The translations under genes were made by a program, and so were the position numbers. From JBFFXF01 sp041569895 (GTDB lineage Bacteria; Planctomycetota; UBA8108; JACQVS01): a DNA stretch of 24,915 nt. The notes under the pieces were generated by a model. The model saw nothing but the letters and a program-made list of their open reading frames with translations, did not search any database and had not been told where the DNA came from. Within the stretch, counting starts at the first letter, position 1; every line of letters begins with the position of its first letter. The stretch spans positions 1 to 24,915 of the forward strand of contig JBFFXF010000089.1 in NCBI GenBank assembly GCA_041569895.1, read 5' to 3'. Shown in pieces: positions 1 through 6,607 of the stretch.

Positions 1-119
1 ACGACCGTCACCTCGACGCCCCGCTCGAGGAACGCCTGCGCCATCTGACAGGCCTGGTATCCCTGCGCCTTCTCCGTCGGCAGCCTCGCGTTGACGATCG
101 AGACGACCCTGCGAATCAC
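1..119 (-). CDS. Glycosyltransferase, N-terminal fragment (cut by window edge)
   Basis: Only the first 39 or so codons are in the window; the gene runs off the left edge. It starts with GTG at 119-117, which overlaps the stop of the upstream deacetylase in a 4-nt GTGA junction, so it is probably translationally coupled to it. The visible peptide has a hydrophobic beta strand (RRVVSIVNARLPTEKAQGYQ), then a helix and a second strand ending EVTVV. This N-terminal pattern (N-R-P-T-E-K followed by a helix and a G-V-E-V-T strand) is typical of the first Rossmann half of GT-B glycosyltransferases (GT4/GT1-like). Its place at the end of a polysaccharide operon fits a sugar transferase acting on the growing lipid-linked unit at the cytoplasmic face. 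The sugar donor and the full domain structure cannot be judged from this fragment. Confidence 0.65.
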   Translation of the reverse strand, partial: MIRRVVSIVNARLPTEKAQGYQACQMAQAFLERGVEVTV

Positions 120-982
120 GTCACCACCTCCCCGGCGCGCCCGAACACCGCCCGCTTGACGCGCGCCAGACCGTCCCACGCGCCGTCGAGCCGCGCGCGC
201 CAGATCTCCTCGTCCGCCTCGAGGTCGAGGCAGTCGCGTGGCAGGGCGAATCGGTCAGCGTCGCGCTCGACGAAGCCGGGCACGATCGACCAGGCGGCCT
301 CGTATCCGGCGGCGCGCACGATGCGAGCCGCGCGCCCGTGGATGTTCTCCGGCGCGCCGAACGGATACGCGAACCACCGCGGCGGCCGTCCGGTGAGCTG
401 CGCGAGAGCCTCGCGGTCCCGCCGGACCTCGTCCTCGATCACCCCTTCGTCAGCGATCGATGCGAGGTCGGCGTGGTGCGTCGTGTGGCCGCCGATCTCG
501 AAGAGCTCCTGCCCCCCGAGCCACGCGAGCTGCGCCGCGGTCAGCGGCTGGAGCTCGCGAGTCCGCCGGAGACGGTCGCGGCGGAAGGCTCGCCACTCGT
601 CGCCGGAGAGGCCGACGAGCCCGCTGCTGACGAAGAAGGTCGCCGGCAGCCGGAGCTCGATCAGCGCGGGCGCGGCGTTCTCGGCCCAGGACGCGTAGCC
701 GTCGTCGAGGGTGAGCGCGACCCGCGGTCTCGCCGAGGCGGACGGAACGTCCGCCCGGGCGGTGTCCCGATCGGCGAGCGTGTCGCCGAGCGGGACGATC
801 TCGAAGCGCCGTCGCAGCCAGTCGAGGCGGCGACGGAAGCGCGCCGCGTCGGTCACCTCGTGAAGGGCGATGACACGGGCACGGCCGCGCGCCCCGGAGC
901 GACGGAGGCGGCCCGAGATGCGGATGAGCGCGTCCCGGATGGTCGCTCTCGGTCTCCAGTGTCGCATCTCGCGTCGCATCAT
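116..982 (-). CDS. Polysaccharide deacetylase (NodB/CE4 family)
   Basis: A 288-aa protein predicted to remove N- or O-acetyl groups from a polysaccharide or a lipid-linked precursor. The NodB signature motifs are visible: TLDDGY at residues 91-96 (catalytic base and metal Asp), HTTHH at 166-170 (metal-binding histidines) and WFAYPFGA at 203-210. ATFFV near 114-118 is also typical. I see no clear signal peptide: the N-terminus is Arg-rich, so the protein may act in the cytoplasm or be peripheral. The start at 982 is chosen because an upstream GGGGAGG lies just before the ATGATG and because it overlaps the glycosyltransferase stop as ATGA. Longer in-frame extension upstream is a shadow of that gene. 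It sits between two glycosyltransferases in the sulfated-polysaccharide operon, so the substrate is probably the same glycan. An aspartate after the DD motif is absent, as in many family members. Confidence 0.9.
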   Translation of the reverse strand: MMRREMRHWRPRATIRDALIRISGRLRRSGARGRARVIALHEVTDAARFRRRLDWLRRRFEIVPLGDTLADRDTARADVPSASARPRVALTLDDGYASWAENAAPALIELRLPATFFVSSGLVGLSGDEWRAFRRDRLRRTRELQPLTAAQLAWLGGQELFEIGGHTTHHADLASIADEGVIEDEVRRDREALAQLTGRPPRWFAYPFGAPENIHGRAARIVRAAGYEAAWSIVPGFVERDADRFALPRDCLDLEADEEIWRARLDGAWDGLARVKRAVFGRAGEVVT

Positions 983-2052
983 TGCCTCCCCGCCGCGCCG
1001 ATCTCCGCGAGGATCCGGTCGAAGAGCACCTCGTCGGAGTGCTCGTGCTCGACGACCTCGCGCAGCGCCTCGCCGACGCGCGCGCGCCCCGCTGCGTCGA
1101 GTGCGAGCACGCGGTGGATGTGATCGGCCTGGTTCTCCGCGTCGCCCTCCCGCGCCACGAGCAGCGATCGCAGCCACTCGGGTAGGATCTCGGCGAAACA
1201 CGGGTTGGTCGAGACGACCGGCACGCCGAGCGCCATCGCCTCGAGCGTCGCCTTGTCGAGCGCCGTTCCGGAGAAGCCGAGAAACGCCGCGCACCCCGGC
1301 ACGATGCGCGCGATCTCCTCCTGTGACCGAGCGCCGAGGAACTCGACGCGGTCGTCGAGACCCAGCCGCGCGATCAGGTCTCTCAGCTCGCTCGAGTAGC
1401 GCCGATCACGAGCCGTCGCGGACGCGCCGACGATCCGCAGCCGCGGCGTGTCGCCGTGGAGCCGCGCGTGCGCGTGGAGGGCGGTCACCATCTCGTGGAT
1501 CCGCTTGCGCGCGGAGATGCGACCGACCGTGACCAGGGCCCGCCCCGCGTCATGCGCGGGGCGCGGAGCGAATCGGCGCACGTCGATGCCGTGACCGGTG
1601 ACGCGCACCTTCGGCGAGCGCCGCGGGAACGACGATGGCGTCGCCGTGAACACGCGGTCGTCGACCAGCAGCGACAGGCGCATCACCCAGTCGATGTGCG
1701 GGTGCGCCTTCCACTGGTAGACGCGCTTTCGCGCCAGCAGCTTCAGCGGCGCGAGGAGGATCGGATAAACGCCGCCCATGTGGACGAAGAAGAAGTCGAC
1801 CTCCCGCCGCCGCAGCAGCGAGAGCACGACGCTGTAGAACCTGTAGAGCGTCGCGGGCCGCCTTCCCGCGCCGATGACGTGCAGCGTGACGTTCGGCGGC
1901 AGCTCGGCGCGCCCGGCGCGCAGGCAGATGACGTGGACGCGCTCGACCGCCGGCTTCCCGGCGAGCACCGCGATCCAGCGAACGACGTTGGCGAGCAGCA
2001 TGTCGTCCGCGTCGACCGTCTGGCAGATGAAGACCACCCTGGCGACGTTCAT
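979..2052 (-). CDS. Glycosyltransferase family 4 (GT-B fold)
   Basis: A 357-aa retaining GT-B glycosyltransferase. The C-terminal donor-binding half is the clearest part: VTVGRISARKR at 174-184, a VEFLG strand near 236-240, and SGTALDKATLEAMALG at 261-276 with the conserved Glu (E271) that contacts the nucleotide sugar, then VPVVST. The N-terminal half starts with VVFICQTVDADDMLLANVVR and is less conserved, as expected for the acceptor domain. Basic segments such as KLLARKRVYQWK suggest membrane attachment, but no transmembrane helix is clear. The ATG at 2052 overlaps the sulfotransferase stop (ATGA), and its own stop overlaps the deacetylase start in the same way, so three proteins are probably made in a fixed ratio. 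The expected role is adding a sugar to the polyprenyl-linked repeat unit begun by the glycosylphosphotransferase. Donor and linkage cannot be deduced. Confidence 0.92.
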   Translation of the reverse strand: MNVARVVFICQTVDADDMLLANVVRWIAVLAGKPAVERVHVICLRAGRAELPPNVTLHVIGAGRRPATLYRFYSVVLSLLRRREVDFFFVHMGGVYPILLAPLKLLARKRVYQWKAHPHIDWVMRLSLLVDDRVFTATPSSFPRRSPKVRVTGHGIDVRRFAPRPAHDAGRALVTVGRISARKRIHEMVTALHAHARLHGDTPRLRIVGASATARDRRYSSELRDLIARLGLDDRVEFLGARSQEEIARIVPGCAAFLGFSGTALDKATLEAMALGVPVVSTNPCFAEILPEWLRSLLVAREGDAENQADHIHRVLALDAAGRARVGEALREVVEHEHSDEVLFDRILAEIGAAGRQ

Positions 2053-2963
2053 GGGACCCACTCCCCGAGCCGCCGTCCGAGGAGGCTCTCCAGTCGCGCC
2101 GTCGACGCGGCGAAGTGCGTCTCGTGCAGGCGGCGGCGCTCGGCGGGTCCCGGCAGGACCAGCCTCCGCGAGGACGTGTTGAGCCGCTGGATGCCGCGGT
2201 GCACGCCGGTCCTCTTGATCAGCCAGACGAGCCGGTCGAGCCCGGCGCGTTGCAGGGCGAGCGCGGTGCGATGCATCACCCCGTCGATCACCCGCATGCG
2301 CGGCACGCGCGCCGAGTTGACGCGGCGGCGGATCGACGACGGGCGGAACATCGGATCGACCTCGAGGAACGCGTAGATGTCCCGCACGAAGCGGAGCGGG
2401 TCGACGAGGCTGTCCTCGTAGATGAGGATCTTCATCTGCTCCGGCGCGAACCGCTCGAGGTAGCGCTCGATCTGATCGACGTAGAGGCCCTGTTCGATGT
2501 ACTCGGGGTGGTCCCGCAGCGCCTGCTCGAAGCCGACGCGCGCCTCGACGCGCCCGGCGCGCACGTCGTTGACGTAGTTCGAGACGGCGCGGTCGACGGG
2601 GCTCCGGAGCGAGCAGATCAGGCGGGCGTCGGGGTAACGTGTGTGGATCCTCGCCGGCGTCCCGGGATCGGCGAGGTAGCTCGTCGAGAACTCGCCGGCG
2701 CGCCGGTGGGGGCCCGCCCGCTCGAAACGGGACTCGTACCATTCGCGGCCGCGCTTCCAGTTCCTCTCGCGGCTGAAGAAGTGCAGCTCCTTCTCGGGAA
2801 TGAAGAGCTCCGGGTGCTCGTAGAGGCAGCAGGAGATCCACGTCGTCCCGGACCGCTGCGCGCCAAGACCGATGAAGGCGGGTCCGGAGACCCGGGACAC
2901 TCCGGACATTCCCGGCGTACCGGATGACCGGGATGCTCCCCTCTCGCGCTGTCGGATCATCAC
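2049..2963 (-). CDS. Sulfotransferase (PAPS-dependent)
   Basis: A 304-aa protein of the P-loop-like sulfotransferase family, transferring sulfate from PAPS to a hydroxyl or amino group. The 5'-phosphosulfate-binding loop is GLGAQRSGTTW (about residues 32-42). The 3'-phosphate-binding strand and helix is SLRSPVDRAVSNY (about 117-129), with the conserved Arg and Ser. KELHFFS and the KILIYEDSLVDP strand with FLEVDP also match the heparan/carbohydrate-type sulfotransferases. The first 25 or so residues (MMIRQRERGASRSSG) are not conserved. The start is uncertain: GTG at 2963, ATG at 2960 or ATG at about 2912 are all in frame, and a GGAG immediately precedes the first two. It lies 31 bp after the glycosylphosphotransferase and overlaps the glycosyltransferase by 4 nt, so the likely acceptor is the polysaccharide made by this operon. 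That acceptor is inferred from context only. Confidence 0.93.
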   Translation of the reverse strand: MMIRQRERGASRSSGTPGMSGVSRVSGPAFIGLGAQRSGTTWISCCLYEHPELFIPEKELHFFSRERNWKRGREWYESRFERAGPHRRAGEFSTSYLADPGTPARIHTRYPDARLICSLRSPVDRAVSNYVNDVRAGRVEARVGFEQALRDHPEYIEQGLYVDQIERYLERFAPEQMKILIYEDSLVDPLRFVRDIYAFLEVDPMFRPSSIRRRVNSARVPRMRVIDGVMHRTALALQRAGLDRLVWLIKRTGVHRGIQRLNTSSRRLVLPGPAERRRLHETHFAASTARLESLLGRRLGEWVP

Positions 2964-2994
2964 TCCAGAACCCGGCGTCGGCCGCCCGCGGGGA

Positions 2995-4482
2995 TCAGTA
3001 CGCCCCCTTGCCGTTCAGGACGATCGACACGGTCCGGACCAGGATGTGGAGATCGAGCCAGATCGACCAGTTCCTGACGTAGCACGCGTCGAGCGCCACG
3101 CGCTCCTCGTACGTGGTGTCGTTGCGCCCCGACACCTGCCAGAGACCCGTGAGCCCCGGCCGGAACGCGCTGTAGTGGACGAAGTCCTCGTCGTACTTGG
3201 CGATCTCCTCCTCGACGATCGGGCGGGGGCCGACGAGACTCATCTCGCCGCGGAGGACGTTCCAGAGCTGCGGCAGCTCGTCGAGGCTGAGGTTTCGCAA
3301 CAGGCGGCCGACTCGAGTCACTCGCGGATCATGCTGCAGCTTGTGGCTGCGCTCCCACTCGAGGCTCGCCTCGAGGTCGTCCTCGAGATACTCGCGAAGC
3401 CGCTCCTCGGCGTCCTCGACCATGGTCCGGAACTTGAACGCGTGGAACGTTCTGCCGCCGAGTCCGACTCGCCGCTGCGAGTAGAACACCGGGCCGCGCG
3501 AGTCGAGCTTCACGAGGAGAGCGATCAGCGCCATCAACGGCACGACGACGACCGCGCCGGCGAGGATCAGGGCGATGTCGACGGCTCGCTTGATCTGACG
3601 GCAGACGGTCACCGGGAGGCGCTTGCGCGTCTCGAACGCGAGCAGACCGCAGATCTCCCGGGACGATACGACCTGGCCGTCGATCTCCGGCGCCTCGCCG
3701 ACGATCGACACCTCCCGAAACGCGCCGAGGTGCGTGTCGAGGATCTCCGCGAGGTCCTCGTCGGACACGCTTCGCATGGCGATGATCGCGCGGCGGATGC
3801 GCGGGCTCGCGAAGCGAGGCGCCATGCTCAGCGGGCCCGCCACCGGCAGGCCGCACACCTCCGTGCCGACGAGGCAGCCGTTGTCATCGAGGAAGGCGAT
3901 CGGGCGCAGGCCGAGGTCGGGGTTCCAGCTCAGCTTGTTGACGACCGTGCGTCCCAGTCTCCCCGCGCCGAGCACGATCACCGGCTCGCCCCACCATTCG
4001 CAGCGCGAGAGGAGACCGCGGACCAGGGCGCGTGCGATCGGCACCAGGGCGACCGACGCGGCCCAGCTCGCGAGGAAGAGCACGGGGGACATGCCGAGGT
4101 CGCCGAAGAGGAAGAGCGCCGTCCAGCAGACGACGGCGTAGACGACGCTCGTCTTCAGCGTCAGTCGTCTGAGCTCGCGCGCGCCGCCGAGACCGAATCC
4201 CGGGTAGAGGCGCATCCGCCACGCGGAGACCGGCGTCAGCGCCAGCCACACCAGCGCGGGCAGCCACGGGGTGAGCGTCACGGTCGAGCCGAGCGCGCCG
4301 GCGACCGCCGAGACGGCGGCGCCCGAGGCGAGCAGCGCCGCGGCGTCGGAACAGGCGAGGACGAGCGTCGCGACCTCGGGCAGCGATCGGGGAACCTCGA
4401 CCGCGCGTCGCGAGGGCGTCGCGCGTCTCGAAGGGGCCTCCTGCTCGACTCGCCGCCGCGTCCTTACGGCATGCTGCTGCAT
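2995..4482 (-). CDS. Exopolysaccharide polyprenyl glycosylphosphotransferase (WbaP-like initiating transferase)
   Basis: A 495-aa membrane enzyme that starts glycan synthesis by transferring a sugar-1-phosphate from a UDP-sugar to undecaprenyl phosphate. It has the full-length architecture of the WbaP/PssY-like family. Four hydrophobic segments lie at about 36-66, 70-90, 112-128 and 131-155. A Rossmann-like CoA-binding domain follows, with VIVLGAGRLGRTVV at 168-181. A further membrane segment lies at 303-325, followed by the catalytic domain with VFYSQRRVG (332-340), FKFRTM (349-354), SLDELPQLWNVLRGEMSLVG (399-418), PRP and RPGLTGLWQVSGR (441-453). The protein ends in the usual short GKGAY-type tail. 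ATG at 4482 is the first start giving the whole membrane region; ribosome-site match is weak. It is the first gene after a 534-bp gap, so it may have its own promoter. The sugar (galactose, glucose or another) cannot be told from sequence. Confidence 0.95.
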   Translation of the reverse strand: MQQHAVRTRRRVEQEAPSRRATPSRRAVEVPRSLPEVATLVLACSDAAALLASGAAVSAVAGALGSTVTLTPWLPALVWLALTPVSAWRMRLYPGFGLGGARELRRLTLKTSVVYAVVCWTALFLFGDLGMSPVLFLASWAASVALVPIARALVRGLLSRCEWWGEPVIVLGAGRLGRTVVNKLSWNPDLGLRPIAFLDDNGCLVGTEVCGLPVAGPLSMAPRFASPRIRRAIIAMRSVSDEDLAEILDTHLGAFREVSIVGEAPEIDGQVVSSREICGLLAFETRKRLPVTVCRQIKRAVDIALILAGAVVVVPLMALIALLVKLDSRGPVFYSQRRVGLGGRTFHAFKFRTMVEDAEERLREYLEDDLEASLEWERSHKLQHDPRVTRVGRLLRNLSLDELPQLWNVLRGEMSLVGPRPIVEEEIAKYDEDFVHYSAFRPGLTGLWQVSGRNDTTYEERVALDACYVRNWSIWLDLHILVRTVSIVLNGKGAY

Positions 4483-4572
4483 TGCGCTCGTCCCGCTCGG
4501 CCTGGCCGCGCCCGGCGCGGGTCGCTCCGACAGCGTGGTCGGGGCGGTCGCCTGGGGGGCTGAAGCCGTCTC

Positions 4573-4610
4573 GGGGAGCTCCGGGAAGGGGCGCCTTCCC
4601 GGGTCTCCTC
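4573..4610 (-). promoter_or_regulatory. Hairpin in the leader of the glycosylphosphotransferase gene
   Basis: CCGGGAAGG (4581-4589) and CCTTCCCGG (4594-4602) form a perfect 9-bp stem around a 4-nt loop. After a two-position internal loop (one G-T wobble, one mismatch) the stem extends with GGAG against CTCC. It lies about 90 bp upstream of the initiating-transferase start. Neither strand has a T-run after it, so it is not a canonical intrinsic terminator. A leader or attenuator role is inference. Confidence 0.35.
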
Positions 4611-4691
4611 ACTTCTCTTCCTGATCGTCGAGGCCCGGCTCGCCGCAGCAGCAAAATGCAGCACAACACGGGCTTCGCGCCAACGCTTCTC

Positions 4692-4743
4692 CCGGTGCAA
4701 CCGGTTGTTAATGTATTATCGGCAGAGGGTAATGGAAATGGAG
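4692..4743 (-). promoter_or_regulatory. Candidate promoter with operator-like inverted repeat
   Basis: This is an AT-rich island in otherwise very GC-rich sequence. On the minus strand a GATAAT hexamer (4720-4715) resembles a -10 box, 17 nt after a poor -35 (CTCCAT, 4743-4738). Just downstream lies the inverted repeat CCGGT-GCA-ACCGG (4692-4704), which could be an operator around the transcription start. If real, it would give a leader of about 225 nt before the glycosylphosphotransferase. The -35 match is weak. Confidence 0.3.
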
Positions 4744-4823
4744 CGGGAAAACAAAGAGATTTTGCGTTCCGCCCACGCGCGGGCCCGGACCGCGGGAAGC
4801 CCGGAATCCACCGTGAGCGTCAA

Positions 4824-5003
4824 TCCTCGTCCTCGTCCTCGTCCTCGTCCTCGACAGAGACAGAAGGACCGACTCCGACTCCGATGTCCGATTCCGATTC
4901 CGACTCGGATTCCGAGATCCGACTCCGACTCCGACTCCGACTCCGAGATCCGACTCCGACTCCCTCAATCTGCGTAATCTGCGTAATCTGCGTTCCCGTC
5001 CCT
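4824..5003. repeat. Hexanucleotide repeat mosaic, copy A
   Basis: Five exact TCCTCG units (4824-4853) are followed by a linker with CAGAGACAGA (about 4854-4866). Next comes a long run of degenerate 6-bp units of the CCGACT/CCGATT/CCGAGAT kind (4867-4963). Three exact copies of the 9-mer AATCTGCGT follow (4967-4993), then TCCCGTCCCTG. It starts about 13 bp beyond the stop codon of the Wzi-like gene. Parts reappear in the same order and orientation at 14557-14959 and 24672-24915. Confidence 0.9.
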
Positions 5004-5016
5004 GTCGCCGTCGTTC

Positions 5017-6579
5017 CTAAAACTCCCACGTCACCCCGAAGCCCACCGCGTCGCCCACCTCGTGGTCGCCGCGCTGCTGGGCGAAGTTCTCCCAGATCTG
5101 GTGCTCGTAGAATGCCGCAAAAGTGAGCGTGTCGATCGCTGTCAGCTCCACGGTTGCGCGGATTTGATGCAATCGCTCCTCGACCGGGTCGAGCCGCAGG
5201 TGCTCCTCGTAGCCGTAGGCGAGGATCAGTGACAGGCGGAGGTTCTCGACGACCGGGGCGTGGACGCGCAGCTCGGCGAAGAAATCCTGGCCGTCGCTGC
5301 CGACGTGGTGGCCGATGATGCGCTCGTGAAAGGTGTAGCCGTCGGGGAAGTTGGCGTTCGTGTACCAGGTCCGCAGGTGGCCGAACACCGTCGTGTCGGC
5401 GTACTCGAAGCCGAGCTCGAACATGTGCCACGGCCCGATGCGCGGCAGGTAGACGCCGAGGAGGTACGCCTCGCGCGAGAAGAATCCGCCGGCCTCGTCC
5501 TCGCCGCCGAGCTCGCCGTAGACCTCGAACGGCTGCACCGACCAGGGAACGATGACGCGCGCGTCGATCGACGCCAGCTGGTTGCCGGGGTCGTCCTCGT
5601 CGTTCTCGGTGCTCGCCGTGAACACCTCCCAGATGGTCCGCCCCGTCACCGAACGACCCTTGCCGCCGAACTGCGCGGTGCGCGAGGCGCCGATCTCGAG
5701 CCAGGGGAGGACGCGCGATTCGAGCCGCATGCCCGCGAGGATCGGACGCTCGACTCCGCGGGCGGTCTCGAGCTGCGTGACGAAGAGCTCGCCGCGGATC
5801 AATCCGAGGTGCGCGAAGTACCACGGCAGGATGATCGGTCCGGCGGTCGAGAGCTTGATGAGATCGAACGGCCTGGCGTTGTTCGAGAGCAGGAGCGATC
5901 CGTGGCGGCCGGGACCCCACCAGAGCGGCTGGCGACCGACGGTGACCTCCGCCGGTCCGATGCGGACGCTGGCGGTGAGCTCCTGGAATCGCAGGTTGAC
6001 GCCGGCGTCCTCGTCCGGCACGCCCTCGCGCTCGATCGCGGAGAGCTCCGGCTCCGCGGTCACCACGACGCGATCGTAGAGCCGCGCCGTCGAGCGGTGC
6101 GACAGGTAGAAGTTGAGGCCGTTCTGGAACTCCCGCCCCTGCTCGTTCTCGAATCGAACCGTCTTGTCGACGGCGATGATCCGGAGGCGCGAGTCGGCGA
6201 CCGGACTGAAGCGGAATCGCCCGGTCTCCGACTCGTCCCACTGGTCCGCGACCTCCTCCTCGTAGCCCGCCGCCCACGGCGCGAACCAGAGCATGTCGGG
6301 CGAGTGCTCCACCTCGTCCGCGACCTCGCCCACGTCCGCGGGCGAGTCGGTCTCGTCGGGAAACGATCGCAGCAGGTCGCCGATCGAGGAGGGACGCGTG
6401 CTGTGGAGCGACGCGGGCGTCAGCCCGAGCACGTCGGCGCGTCGCACGGTTCTCTCGAACCGCCCGCCGATCCTCGCGGTCGACGTGTGGCGCACGGGGC
6501 CGGGCGGGACGCCGCAGCCCGCGAGCAGCAACGCCACGCCTGCGATCCAGCGCCGATCGGCGAGGGATCTCAGGACCAA
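5017..6579 (-). CDS. Wzi-like capsule assembly outer-membrane lipoprotein
   Basis: A 520-aa protein resembling the Wzi/capsule-assembly family, outer-membrane beta barrels that help anchor or organise surface polysaccharide. The family signature is GRQPLWWGPGRHGSLLLSNN at about residues 216-235, followed by ARPFDLIKL. Alternating hydrophobic/polar strands fill the C-terminal half, and the chain ends in GVTWEF with the terminal aromatic residue expected of a barrel. The N-terminus (MVLRSLADRRWIAGVALLLAGC) is a lipoprotein signal with lipobox LAGC at 19-22. The start is TTG at 6579: a GGAG lies 4 nt upstream, no ATG/GTG start fits, and this start gives an intact signal peptide. It begins 28 bp after the SLBB export gene and must share its transcript. 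Residues 23-130, before the barrel-like part, are acidic and not recognised. The family call is by motif and length; barrel topology is inferred. Confidence 0.85.
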   Translation of the reverse strand: MVLRSLADRRWIAGVALLLAGCGVPPGPVRHTSTARIGGRFERTVRRADVLGLTPASLHSTRPSSIGDLLRSFPDETDSPADVGEVADEVEHSPDMLWFAPWAAGYEEEVADQWDESETGRFRFSPVADSRLRIIAVDKTVRFENEQGREFQNGLNFYLSHRSTARLYDRVVVTAEPELSAIEREGVPDEDAGVNLRFQELTASVRIGPAEVTVGRQPLWWGPGRHGSLLLSNNARPFDLIKLSTAGPIILPWYFAHLGLIRGELFVTQLETARGVERPILAGMRLESRVLPWLEIGASRTAQFGGKGRSVTGRTIWEVFTASTENDEDDPGNQLASIDARVIVPWSVQPFEVYGELGGEDEAGGFFSREAYLLGVYLPRIGPWHMFELGFEYADTTVFGHLRTWYTNANFPDGYTFHERIIGHHVGSDGQDFFAELRVHAPVVENLRLSLILAYGYEEHLRLDPVEERLHQIRATVELTAIDTLTFAAFYEHQIWENFAQQRGDHEVGDAVGFGVTWEF

Positions 6580-6607
6580 GTCACTCCGTCTCGTCTCGTC
6601 TCGGTGG

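Larger units (their letters stand above)
4483..5016. other. Gene-free gap between the Wzi-like and glycosylphosphotransferase genes
   Basis: A 534-bp stretch with no credible gene. From left to right it holds a leader with a strong hairpin (4573-4610), an AT-rich candidate promoter (4692-4743) and a repeat mosaic (4824-5003). Open frames across it give only low-complexity Arg/Ser/Asp or Val/Gly strings that come from the hexamer periodicity. The stretch splits the minus-strand polysaccharide genes into two likely transcription units. Confidence 0.7.

Noticed and set aside
2872..4563. Plus-strand reading frame of 563 codons
   Set aside because: Antisense to the glycosylphosphotransferase, whose motifs are unambiguous.
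4824..5003. Possible CRISPR array in the repeat-rich gap
   Set aside because: Units are 6 or 9 bp and directly adjacent, with no unique spacers of 25-40 bp and no cas genes nearby.
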